64,000 bases of DNA, taken from the NCBI RefSeq assembly GCF_003095395.1, contig NZ_QEIJ01000002.1, positions 1-64,000 on the forward strand. The letters are read 5' to 3'. A program made the translations under genes and the position numbers. Below, one piece after another: positions 10,972-19,134 of this stretch (position 1 is its first letter; each line of letters starts with the position of its first letter). The stretch comes from Microbacterium sp. Gd 4-13 (lineage in GTDB: Bacteria; Actinomycetota; Actinomycetes; Actinomycetales; Microbacteriaceae). The notes beneath the pieces are model-generated. The model was not told the origin of the DNA. It worked only from the letters and a program-made list of their open reading frames with translations, and did no database searches.

Positions 10972-10994
10972 GGTGCGACCTCACGATGGGTGAA

Positions 10995-11029
10995 TGGCAG
11001 GAAAAACGCGATGCATGTCTATCCTGCCA
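10995..11029. promoter_or_regulatory. Long-spaced inverted repeat, candidate GlxA operator
   Basis: TGGCAGGA (10995-11002) and TCCTGCCA (11022-11029) form a perfect 8-bp inverted repeat with a 19-bp spacer, 24 bp upstream of the glxA-type gene and 38 bp upstream of the small membrane gene. Two half-sites about 27 bp apart, centre to centre, suit a dimer of two-HTH AraC proteins. Confidence 0.45.
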
Positions 11030-11066
11030 CTCGTGGCTCGATTCGTACAACCATAGCGTTACTGCC

Positions 11067-11183
11067 GTGATCGTCCTTCTCGCCTCAGCCCTGCTCGCCG
11101 CCGTCGCGATCGCGGCGTCCGTCCGCTCGCTGTTCACCGACGGCTACCGCCGCCTCCCCACCGACCGCAACCGCCTGCCCTGA
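11067..11183 (+). CDS. Small single-span membrane protein
   Basis: 38 residues from the GTG at 11067: a hydrophobic N-terminal helix rich in Leu, Ala and Val (about residues 2-21), then SVRSLFTDGYRR and a short polar tail. A TAGCGT element (-10 pattern TANNNT) ends 7 nt before the GTG and no Shine-Dalgarno site is seen, so the transcript may be leaderless. A longer frame opening at 10986 would run through the inverted repeat and is unlikely. Function unknown. Confidence 0.5.
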   Translation: MIVLLASALLAAVAIAASVRSLFTDGYRRLPTDRNRLP

Positions 11184-11190
11184 GGCTCGC

Positions 11191-12393
11191 TCACGCTCCG
11201 CGGGTGCTCGCGGCCACGCGGTCGTACAGCTCGACCATCGCGGCCGTCCGAGACGACTGCCGGAACTCCTCGGCGACGGCCGGATCGGGCCGCGGGGAAG
11301 CGCCGCGCATGATGTCCGCGGCGGCGGCGCTCAGGGCGCGGGCGAGCGCCGTGGTCGATGCGTCGGCGACCGGCCACGATCCCGAGCGCAGCTCGGCGGC
11401 GATGTCGGGATCGCTCACCACGGCCGGCGTACCCAGCGACGCCGCCTCGAAGACGGTCATGCCCTGCGTCTCGAAACCGATCGAGGTCTGCACGACCGCA
11501 TCGGCGGCACCGATGCGACGCAGCGTCTCGGCGTAGGGAAGTCGCCCGGCGAACTCCACCCGCGTGGCGCCGGTGCCCGCCTCGACGATCCGACGCGCAG
11601 CGCGCAGCTGCCCGCCACCGCCGATGATCTCGACGTCGGCTGCCACCCCCGACTCGACGACCGCGCGCAGGAACGGTAGCAACCGCTTCTCGGGGCTCAT
11701 GCGCCCGACCCAGACGAAGCGAGGGCGTGACGGATGCGGCGAATCGGAACGGGGGCGATCGCGTGCGGCATCGAGGATCTCGTCGTCGATGCCGTTCCAG
11801 ACCACGTCGACTCTCGGGAAGACGCCGTGCTCCTCGAGACGATGCGCGAAGTGGGCGGAGGGCGCGGTGACGGCGTCGGCACCCTCCGCCAGCATCCGCA
11901 GATACGCCCACCCGTCCGTGCCGCGCCGCGACGTCGCCCCGGCCGGCAGCATCCGCCCCGCCCAGGAGTTGAGCATCCGCAGGACGAGCTTCGGGAAGGG
12001 GGCGGTGGCTTCGATGCCGACGTCGACGCGGTTGTGCATCGTGTGAACGACCGGCAGGCCGTGCCGCCGGGCGAACCGGTGCCCGATGACGGCGCCCCAG
12101 AAGTCGGCCTGCACGTGCACCACGTCGACCGGAGGCCGCCCGGTCATCGCGAGGTCGAGCCGCCGATCGGCCCGGCGACCGGGCACGGTCATCGCGTACT
12201 CGCGGTCGGGGGTGAGGGGCACCGAGGGAAGGTCGAGGTACGCCGGATCGTCGATCCGTCGCGCGTGAAGGCGCGGCGCGACGATCGTCACGGTGTGCCC
12301 GGCGCGTTCGAGGAAGCGGCGTTGCAGCCGCATCGACACCTGCGCGCCGCCCGAGGACTCGACGTGCTGGTCGCCGAACATCACGACGTGCAT
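11191..12393 (-). CDS. GT4 family glycosyltransferase
   Basis: 400 residues in the GT-B fold. The N-terminal Gly-rich acceptor loop is SSGGAQVS (residues 14-21). The donor half has VGRMSPEKRLLPFL, and GFETQGMTVFEAASLGTP matches the family EX7E region. It follows another GT4 gene by 4 nt, so the two are co-transcribed and probably act in turn on the same lipid or polymer. Two consecutive GT4 enzymes in actinobacteria often build glycolipids or phosphatidylinositol mannosides, but the sugar and acceptor cannot be read here. Confidence 0.88.
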   Translation of the reverse strand: MHVVMFGDQHVESSGGAQVSMRLQRRFLERAGHTVTIVAPRLHARRIDDPAYLDLPSVPLTPDREYAMTVPGRRADRRLDLAMTGRPPVDVVHVQADFWGAVIGHRFARRHGLPVVHTMHNRVDVGIEATAPFPKLVLRMLNSWAGRMLPAGATSRRGTDGWAYLRMLAEGADAVTAPSAHFAHRLEEHGVFPRVDVVWNGIDDEILDAARDRPRSDSPHPSRPRFVWVGRMSPEKRLLPFLRAVVESGVAADVEIIGGGGQLRAARRIVEAGTGATRVEFAGRLPYAETLRRIGAADAVVQTSIGFETQGMTVFEAASLGTPAVVSDPDIAAELRSGSWPVADASTTALARALSAAAADIMRGASPRPDPAVAEEFRQSSRTAAMVELYDRVAASTRGA

Positions 12394-12397
12394 GCGG

Positions 12398-13609
12398 TTA
12401 CGAGGGGAGCGGCTCGCCCCGGTAGAGGGCTTCGAAGGTGTCGAGGGTGCGGCCGATGTCGTGCACGGAGACGCCGTCGAGCGACGCCTTCTGCATGCGC
12501 AGCCGTTCCTCCGGGGAAGCGGTCAGCACGTCGGTGAGGCGCGCGGCGAGCTCGTCGTCGTTGCCCGGTTCGAACAGGAACCCGTTCTCGCCGTCATGCA
12601 CGAGATGCGGCAGCGCGACCGCATTCGCCGCCACGACGGGAAGACCCGACGCCATGGCCTCCATCGTCGCGATCGACTGGAGTTCGGCGATCGAGGCGAT
12701 GGCGAACACACTCGCCCGCGTGTACAACGCCCGCAGGTCGGCCTCCGAGGCGTGCCCGTGGAAGGTGACGCGCGATCTGATGCCGAGCTGGTCGCTCAGG
12801 GTCTCGAGGTTTTTGCGCTGATCGCCGCCGCCGACGAGGTCGACCGACACGTCGAGGGACGGATCGAGCTTCGCGACCGCCTTCAGGAGCACGTCGATCC
12901 CCTTCTCTGTCGTCAGTCGCCCGACGAAGAGGATGCGGTTCGCCTCACGCGGGGTGAGGTCGGCGGTGTAGTTCGCCTGATCGATGCCGCAGCTGATCGG
13001 GATCACGCCGTGGAGGTCGATCGTCGACTCGAGGAAGTCGGCGGCGTTGCGCGTGGGTGTCGTGACGGCGCGGGTCATGTCGAACGTGCGCTTCGCATCG
13101 GCCCAGGCCAGCGCCAGGATGTAGCGGTTGAGGAACGCGGGGAGGGCGGTGAAGTCGAGCAGGTTCTCGGCCATGACGTGGTTGGTCGCGACGATCGGGA
13201 TGCCGCGCTTGCGCGCCTCACGGGCCAGACCGCGACCCAGCACGATGTGCGACTGGATGTGCACCACGTCGGGCTTGACCGCGTCGAGCACCTGACGCGC
13301 GTAGTGCTTCGACCGCCACGGCCAGACGAAACGGAGCCAGTCGTGGGGAGGCCAGCGCACCGACGGCAGCCTGTGCAGCGTCATCGGCTGGTCTTCGACC
13401 ACCTCGGTACGCGGGGCCGCGCGACGGTACTCGGTGTTCGGCGCCACGACGTGCACGTCGTGGCCGCGGACCACCAGGCCGGCCGCGAGGCGCTCGGCGA
13501 AACGGGCGGCTCCGTTGATGTCGGGCGCGAAGGTGTCGCAGCCGATCAGGATCGTGAGCGGCCGATCGGGGTCGGGACGAACGTGGTCAGGCGTCGCGGG
13601 GGAGGTCAC
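12398..13609 (-). CDS. GT4 family glycosyltransferase
   Basis: 403 residues from a GTG start. The acceptor loop DTFAPDINGAARFAERLA, the donor-binding VGRLTTEKGIDVLL and ELQSIATMEAMASGLPVVA (EX7E motif) are all present. It resembles the MgtA/PimB-like and diacylglycerol glucosyltransferase group of GT4 enzymes (family resemblance, not assignment). It precedes the second GT4 gene by 4 nt and follows the ABC exporter operon by about 100 nt on the same strand. Confidence 0.88.
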   Translation of the reverse strand: MTSPATPDHVRPDPDRPLTILIGCDTFAPDINGAARFAERLAAGLVVRGHDVHVVAPNTEYRRAAPRTEVVEDQPMTLHRLPSVRWPPHDWLRFVWPWRSKHYARQVLDAVKPDVVHIQSHIVLGRGLAREARKRGIPIVATNHVMAENLLDFTALPAFLNRYILALAWADAKRTFDMTRAVTTPTRNAADFLESTIDLHGVIPISCGIDQANYTADLTPREANRILFVGRLTTEKGIDVLLKAVAKLDPSLDVSVDLVGGGDQRKNLETLSDQLGIRSRVTFHGHASEADLRALYTRASVFAIASIAELQSIATMEAMASGLPVVAANAVALPHLVHDGENGFLFEPGNDDELAARLTDVLTASPEERLRMQKASLDGVSVHDIGRTLDTFEALYRGEPLPS

Positions 13610-13711
13610 GGATGGCGGCCAATCTGTGCGGCGGGATGAGTCGCACGGTGCGGTGCTTGCCGGTTCACTGTACCCGAGGCGTCGATGAACGCCGCGGACG
13701 GCGGCGGCATG

Positions 13712-15742
13712 TCAGCGGGGCGCGGACTCCTCCTCGGTGATCGCTTCGGCGGTCTCCGAGCCCGCCGCCTGCTCGAACTGCGACTGGTAGAGGCGCCAGT
13801 AGGCGCCCTCCGCCTCGATGAGCTCGGCGTGCGTGCCCTTCTCGACGATGTCGCCGTGCTCCATCACGAGGATGAGGTCGGCGTCGCGGATCGTCGAGAG
13901 CCGGTGGGCGATCACGAAGGACGTGCGACCTTCACGCAGTGCCGCCATCGCGTGCTGCAGGAGGAGCTCGGTGCGGGTGTCGACCGACGAGGTGGCCTCG
14001 TCGAGGATGAGCACCGACGGCCGGGCGACGAAGGCGCGGGCGATCGTGATGAGCTGCTTCTCGCCCGCCGAGACGTTCGACGCGTCTTCGTCGAGCACGG
14101 TGTCGTACCCGTCTGGCAGCGAGTGGACGAAGCGGTCGACGCGGGTCGCGGTCGCAGCATCCAGGATCTCCTGGTCGCTCGCCGACGCGCGTCCGTAACG
14201 GATGTTCTCGCGGATCGTGCCGGCGAACAGCCAGGGATCCTGCAGCACCATGCCGGTGCGCGAACGCACGGCATCGCGGGTGAGCGTGGCGATGTCTTGC
14301 CCGTCGAGCAGGATGCGACCGCCGTCGAGCTCGTAGAACCGCATGATGAGATTCACCAGGGTCGTCTTGCCCGCACCGGTGGGTCCGACGATCGCGACCG
14401 TCTGGCCGGGCTCGACCCGGAACGACAGGTCGGTGATGAGCGGACGGTCGGGCGAGTACGAGAACCGCACGTGCTCGAACTCGATGACGCCCTCGCCGTC
14501 GACCGGGGCGGGAGCGTCGTCGGCGTCGGGCTCTTGCTCCTCGGAGTCGAGCAGTTCGAACACCCGCTCGGCCGAGGCGGTGCCCGACTGGATGACCGCA
14601 GCCATGCCGCCGAGCTCGGACAGCGGCTGGGTGAACTGCTGCGAGTACTGGATGAACGCCTGCACGTCGCCGAGCCGCAGGTTGCCGCTGGCCACCATGA
14701 GACCGCCGAGCACGGCGATGCCGACGTAGGTGAGGTTTCCGACGAACATCATTCCCGGCATGATCATGCCGGAGAGGAACTGCGCCCTGAAGCTCGCCTC
14801 GTAGAGCTCCTGGTTCTCGACCTCGAACTTCTCGCGGGAGTCCTTCTCGCGGCCGTAGACCTTCACCAGCGCGTGACCGGAGAACGACTCCTCCACCCGG
14901 GCGTTCAGCCGGCCGACCTTGCGCCACTGGATGCCGAACGCCTTCTGCGACCGCGGACCCACGATACCGAAGATGACGGCCATCAGGGGCAGGGAGATCA
15001 GCGCGACGATCGCGAGCTGCCACGAGATCGTGAACATCATCACGAGCACGCCGACGACGGTCAGCACGGAGGTCACCACGGTCGACAGCGACTGCTGCAT
15101 CGTCTGGGTGATGTTGTCGATGTCGTTCGTGACGCGGGAGATGAGCTCACCGCGCTGCACCCTGTCGAAGTACGACAGGGGCAGTCGGTTGATCTTCGCC
15201 TCGACCGACTCGCGCAGACGCCACATCGTGCGCACCATGATGATGTTGATCACGAAGCCCTGCACCCAGCTGAGGAACGACGACGCGACGTAGATCGCGA
15301 GCACCGCGATGACGACCCCGCGGAGGCGGTCGAAATCGACACCGGCGCCGACCTGGAAGTTCTGCATCGCCGAGACGACGTTCGCCATGTCGCCCTGGCC
15401 GGAGTTGCGCAGCGACTCCACGACGTCGGCCTGCGACGTGCCGACGGGGAAGGAGTCGCCGAGCGCGCGGGAGGTGATGCCCTCGAAGATGAGGTTGGTG
15501 GCCTCGCCCAGCACGCGCGGTGCGATCACGGCGAGCACGACGCCGATCGCCCCGAGGATCGACACGAGCGTGAAGGCCACGGCGTGCGGGCGGAGCAGAC
15601 CGATGAGGCGGCCGAAGCTCCTGCCGAAGTTCGTGGCCTTGCCGGGGGCGACGCTGTCCCAGTCGCCGGAGTTCTGACGCGCCTGCTCGGCGAGCTCGAG
15701 TTCGAGCCGTTCGTCTTCGGTCAGTGCGTCGGGAGCGCTCAT
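13712..15742 (-). CDS. ABC exporter half-transporter (consensus Walker B subunit)
   Basis: 676 residues: an N-terminal six-helix exporter domain with a periplasmic-facing insertion, then an ATPase domain with GPTGAGKTT, VLILDEATSSVD and H-loop FVIAHRLS. The ABC signature is altered to VSAGEKQ instead of LSGGQ. The ATG at 15742 overlaps the upstream subunit stop (ATGA), so the pair is translationally coupled. This subunit keeps the catalytic Glu, but its signature would face the partner's degenerate Walker B, the arrangement of heterodimeric exporters such as TM287/288 and BmrCD. Multidrug or lipid export is likely; the substrate is unknown. Confidence 0.92.
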   Translation of the reverse strand: MSAPDALTEDERLELELAEQARQNSGDWDSVAPGKATNFGRSFGRLIGLLRPHAVAFTLVSILGAIGVVLAVIAPRVLGEATNLIFEGITSRALGDSFPVGTSQADVVESLRNSGQGDMANVVSAMQNFQVGAGVDFDRLRGVVIAVLAIYVASSFLSWVQGFVINIIMVRTMWRLRESVEAKINRLPLSYFDRVQRGELISRVTNDIDNITQTMQQSLSTVVTSVLTVVGVLVMMFTISWQLAIVALISLPLMAVIFGIVGPRSQKAFGIQWRKVGRLNARVEESFSGHALVKVYGREKDSREKFEVENQELYEASFRAQFLSGMIMPGMMFVGNLTYVGIAVLGGLMVASGNLRLGDVQAFIQYSQQFTQPLSELGGMAAVIQSGTASAERVFELLDSEEQEPDADDAPAPVDGEGVIEFEHVRFSYSPDRPLITDLSFRVEPGQTVAIVGPTGAGKTTLVNLIMRFYELDGGRILLDGQDIATLTRDAVRSRTGMVLQDPWLFAGTIRENIRYGRASASDQEILDAATATRVDRFVHSLPDGYDTVLDEDASNVSAGEKQLITIARAFVARPSVLILDEATSSVDTRTELLLQHAMAALREGRTSFVIAHRLSTIRDADLILVMEHGDIVEKGTHAELIEAEGAYWRLYQSQFEQAAGSETAEAITEEESAPR

Positions 15743-17466
15743 GCCTCCACCCCCAGCTGCGACTCGACGATCTCGCGGTACGTGACGTTGTTCTCGAGGA
15801 GCTCTTCGTGGGTGCCGAGCCCCACCATGCGCCCGTCTTCGAGCACGACGATGCGATCGGCCTCGGTGATCGTCGACACGCGCTGCGCGACGACGATCTT
15901 CGTCACCTCCGGCAGCTCCCGCCACAGCGCTTGTCTCAGCCGCGCGTCGGTCGAGAGGTCGAGGGCCGAGAACGAGTCGTCGAAGACGAGGATGTCGGGC
16001 TGGTGCACGATGGCGCGGGCGATGGCCAGGCGCTGACGCTGCCCGCCCGAGACGTTGGTGCCGCCCTGCGAGATGCGGGCCTCGAGCTGCCCCTCCATCT
16101 CGGCGACGAAGTCGCTGCCCTGGGCGATCTCGAGCGCCTTCCACAGGTCTTCGTCGGTGGCCTCCTCGCGTCCGAAGCGCAGGTTGGACGCCACGGTGCC
16201 GGTGAAGAGGAACGGACGCTGCGGCACCAGCCCGATGCCCTTCCACAACTCGTCGAGATCGGCCTGGCGCACATCGACGCCGCCCACGCGCACCTCGCCG
16301 CCCGTCGCGTCGAAGAGCCGGGGGATGAGCGAGACGAGCGTCGTCTTGCCCGAGCCGGTCGAACCGACGATCGCGACGGTCTCGCCGCGGGCCGCCTCGA
16401 AGCCGATGCCCTGCAGCACGGGCGACTCGGCGCCCGGATAGGTGAACTCCACGTCGCGCAGCTGCAGCGCCCCCGGCTCGGGGAAGCGGGTGACCGGGTC
16501 GGCCGCCCGCGTGAGGGTCGACTCGCTCGCGAGCACCTCGCCGATGCGCTCGGCGGAGACCGCCGCGCGCGGGATCATGATCGTCATGAAGCTCGCCATC
16601 AGCACCCCCATGAGGATCTGACCGACGTACTGCATGAACGCGAACAGGGTGCCGATCTGCACGGCACCCGAATCGACCTGGATGCCGCCGAACCAGATGA
16701 CACCGACGACCGTCACGTTGAGCACGAGCATCGCCAGCGGGAACAGCAGCACGAAGAGGGATCCGACCTTGCGACCGACCACGAGGATGTCGGTGTTCGC
16801 CTCGCGGAAGCGCTCCTCCTCGATGCGCTCTCGCACGAACGCCCGCACGACGCGCACGCCGGTGAGCTGCTCGCGCATGACCCGGTTCACGGCGTCGAGC
16901 TTCTTCTGGAAGCTGCGGAACAGCGGAACCATGCGACTGATGATGAGGCCCGCGACGACCAGCAGGAGGGGCACCGCCACACCGATCAGCCAGCTGAGCC
17001 CGACGTCCTGCTGCAGCGCCATGACGACCCCGCCGATCGCGAGGAGCGGAGCGGTGACGAGCATGGTCGCGCCCATCATCGCGAGCATCTGCACCTGCTG
17101 CACGTCGTTCGTGTTGCGGGTGATGAGCGACCCCGGCCCGAACTGCGACACCTCGCGCTCGGAGAACGCGCTGACCTTGTCGTAGACGTCGCGGCGGATG
17201 TCGCGCCCGGCGCTCATCGCGGCGCGCGCGGCGAAGTAGGTGGCGATGATCGACGCGACGATCTGGCAGAGCGAGATGCCGAGCATCATCGTGCCGGTCG
17301 ACCAGATGTAGCCCGTGTCGCCCTGGGCCACGCCCTTGTCGATGATGTCGGCGTTGAGGCGCGGCAGGTAGAGCGAGGCCATGGCCGAGACGAACTGGAA
17401 GGTCAGAACGCCCGCGAGGAACCAGCGGTAGGTGTTGAGATAGCGGATGAGCAGCTTGCCGAGCAC
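15739..17466 (-). CDS. ABC exporter half-transporter (degenerate Walker B subunit)
   Basis: 575 residues from the GTG at 17466, chosen because GGAG lies 7 nt upstream; the frame stays open to 17556 but that region lacks a start signal. The order is an exporter membrane domain, then an ATPase with GSTGSGKTT, the good signature NVSGGQRQR and ILVFDDSFSALD, where Asp replaces the catalytic Glu. With the following gene it forms a heterodimeric exporter with one consensus and one degenerate ATP site. The operon is divergent from a conserved hypothetical gene 113 bp away. Confidence 0.92.
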   Translation of the reverse strand: MLGKLLIRYLNTYRWFLAGVLTFQFVSAMASLYLPRLNADIIDKGVAQGDTGYIWSTGTMMLGISLCQIVASIIATYFAARAAMSAGRDIRRDVYDKVSAFSEREVSQFGPGSLITRNTNDVQQVQMLAMMGATMLVTAPLLAIGGVVMALQQDVGLSWLIGVAVPLLLVVAGLIISRMVPLFRSFQKKLDAVNRVMREQLTGVRVVRAFVRERIEEERFREANTDILVVGRKVGSLFVLLFPLAMLVLNVTVVGVIWFGGIQVDSGAVQIGTLFAFMQYVGQILMGVLMASFMTIMIPRAAVSAERIGEVLASESTLTRAADPVTRFPEPGALQLRDVEFTYPGAESPVLQGIGFEAARGETVAIVGSTGSGKTTLVSLIPRLFDATGGEVRVGGVDVRQADLDELWKGIGLVPQRPFLFTGTVASNLRFGREEATDEDLWKALEIAQGSDFVAEMEGQLEARISQGGTNVSGGQRQRLAIARAIVHQPDILVFDDSFSALDLSTDARLRQALWRELPEVTKIVVAQRVSTITEADRIVVLEDGRMVGLGTHEELLENNVTYREIVESQLGVEA

Positions 17467-17579
17467 GGGATACTCCGAGGTGTGAGCACGACGATCGCCC
17501 CCGACCCGGGGGCGTGGTGAACAGCCTGCCACTTGGCTCGGACACCGCAAGACCACCGTCGACGCCTAACCTGGAAGGC

Positions 17580-18188
17580 ATGGCGACGCGATTGCAGGCA
17601 GAGGCCGATCCCGCCCGCTGGGTGGCGGTGACGGAGTCGCTGGGCCTGCGCGGGCGACGGCACCGCAAAGCGGCGATCCGGATGCTGCTGGGGCAGGCCA
17701 ACCGCGCCGTGGGAGCGACCGAGCGCCCCGGCAGCGGGTTCCTCGCGTGGGCGGCGAGCCAGGCCGCGCCGCTCCTGATGCGCCGCGCCGCCGGACGCGT
17801 GCGGGTCTGGGTGTGGAAGTCCGATCCCGAACTCGTCGTCGCGATGGCGCAGCTGCAGGAGGCCACGCCGCAGCTGCGCACCGCGCGCGCGAGCATGCCG
17901 ATGGAGTACGACGACACCGAAGACTTCCGCAACCCCCACCTGGGCGTCGGCGAGAAGCTCGTGATCGACCTGCCGACCGACCAGCGCACGCCGCCCTTCG
18001 CGACCTACACCTGGGACACCGGCAGCCACTTCGTCACCCTGACCGCCGTCTGCTCCGACCGCGCGCGGATCGCCACCGTGCTGCCGGCGGTCGACGAGAT
18101 CGCCCGCAGCCTGAGAGTGATCGACGACCTCTCGGTCGGCGAGTCGCCCGCCGTGCTGCGCATCGACCCCGGTCCCGCGCCGCGCTGA
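17580..18188 (+). CDS. Conserved hypothetical protein
   Basis: 202 residues; the ATG at 17580 is chosen because GGAAGG lies just upstream, while an earlier in-frame start at 17514 lacks one. The N-terminal half is basic and Ala-rich with a weakly hydrophobic stretch (FLAWAASQAAPLLM). The C-terminal half looks like a mixed alpha/beta domain with repeated acidic residues and a strand-like TYTWDTGSHFVTLTAVC. No catalytic motif was recognised. Its promoter region is shared with the ABC exporter operon, which may mean joint control. Confidence 0.75.
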   Translation: MATRLQAEADPARWVAVTESLGLRGRRHRKAAIRMLLGQANRAVGATERPGSGFLAWAASQAAPLLMRRAAGRVRVWVWKSDPELVVAMAQLQEATPQLRTARASMPMEYDDTEDFRNPHLGVGEKLVIDLPTDQRTPPFATYTWDTGSHFVTLTAVCSDRARIATVLPAVDEIARSLRVIDDLSVGESPAVLRIDPGPAPR

Positions 18189-18194
18189 CCCCGG

Positions 18195-19112
18195 TCAGAC
18201 CCCGCCGGTCGCGACGGGCGAGGCGAGCGCGCGATCGATCTCGTCGCGCGACGGCATCGACTCGGCCGCGCCCGCCCGGGTGACCGTGATCGCCGCCCCC
18301 GCGATCGCGGCCTCGAGGGCCTCGTCGAGGGATCGCCCGTCGGCGAGCCACGCCACGAGCACGCCCACGAAGGTGTCGCCCGCCGCGGTGGTGTCGACCG
18401 CGCGGGCGGGGCGCGCGCCGACACGACGCACCACCGCTCCCCCGCGCGCCACGAGCGCGCCGTGCTCTCCCAGGGTGACGATGACCGTCGCGGCGCGCCG
18501 GCTGAGCTCGATCGCCGCGGACTCGGCATCGTCGCGGCCGCTCAACATCATCGCCTCGCCCTCGTTGGGCACGAGCACGTCGGCGAGATCGAGCAGCGCA
18601 TCCAGGCCCGCCCCCGCCGGCGCCGGCGTGAGCACGGTCGTGACCCCGGCGTCGCGCGCGTGACGCAGGGCCACCTCGAGCAGCTCGATCGGTCTCTCGA
18701 GCTGCACGACCAGATGGGATGCCGCCGCCACCGCCGAGCGGTCGTCCTCGGTGAACGCGCGATCGGCGTTGGCCCCGGGCACGACCACGATCGTGTTCTG
18801 TCCGTCGTCGGTCACGGTGATCTGTGCGATACCGGTGGCACCGGGCACCGTCCGCAGCCCCTCGACATCGACCCCGTCGGCGACGAGCCGGTCGCGCAGG
18901 CGCTCGGCGAAAGCATCCGCCCCCACCGCTCCGATGAAGCGCACCGACGCGCCCGCGCGAGCCGCGGCGATCGCCTGGTTGAGCCCCTTGCCGCCCGGTC
19001 CGGTCGAGAAGTCCGTGCCGAAGAGCGTCTCGCCCGGCTCCGCGCGGCGCGGCTGGCGCACCACGAGATCCATGTTGGCGCTGCCGAGCACGACGACCCC
19101 CGAGCCGCTCAT
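18195..19112 (-). CDS. rbsK: Ribokinase (PfkB family)
   Basis: 305 residues. The two PfkB signatures are present: GPGGKGLNQAIAAARAG near residue 38 and DTTAAGDTFVGVL near residue 240, the second containing the catalytic Asp and anion hole. Substrate-contact residues at the N-terminus (GSANMDLVV) fit ribokinase or deoxyribokinase. It is the last gene of the sugar operon, 22 nt after the isomerase-like gene. A ribose-specific role is not certain here because the operon already has an FGGY kinase. Confidence 0.88.
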   Translation of the reverse strand: MSGSGVVVLGSANMDLVVRQPRRAEPGETLFGTDFSTGPGGKGLNQAIAAARAGASVRFIGAVGADAFAERLRDRLVADGVDVEGLRTVPGATGIAQITVTDDGQNTIVVVPGANADRAFTEDDRSAVAAASHLVVQLERPIELLEVALRHARDAGVTTVLTPAPAGAGLDALLDLADVLVPNEGEAMMLSGRDDAESAAIELSRRAATVIVTLGEHGALVARGGAVVRRVGARPARAVDTTAAGDTFVGVLVAWLADGRSLDEALEAAIAGAAITVTRAGAAESMPSRDEIDRALASPVATGGV

Positions 19113-19134
19113 CGGGCGGCCCCCCAGCCGCCGG

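Noticed and set aside
13685..16036. A 783-codon open frame on the plus strand
   Set aside because: It is antisense to both ABC subunits, has the Asp/Glu/His/Arg-rich composition of a GC-rich shadow and matches no family.
13712..17989. A 1425-codon open frame on the minus strand
   Set aside because: Only its last 676 codons (from 15742) encode the ABC subunit. The rest lies out of frame over the other ABC gene and has Arg/His-rich, low-quality sequence.
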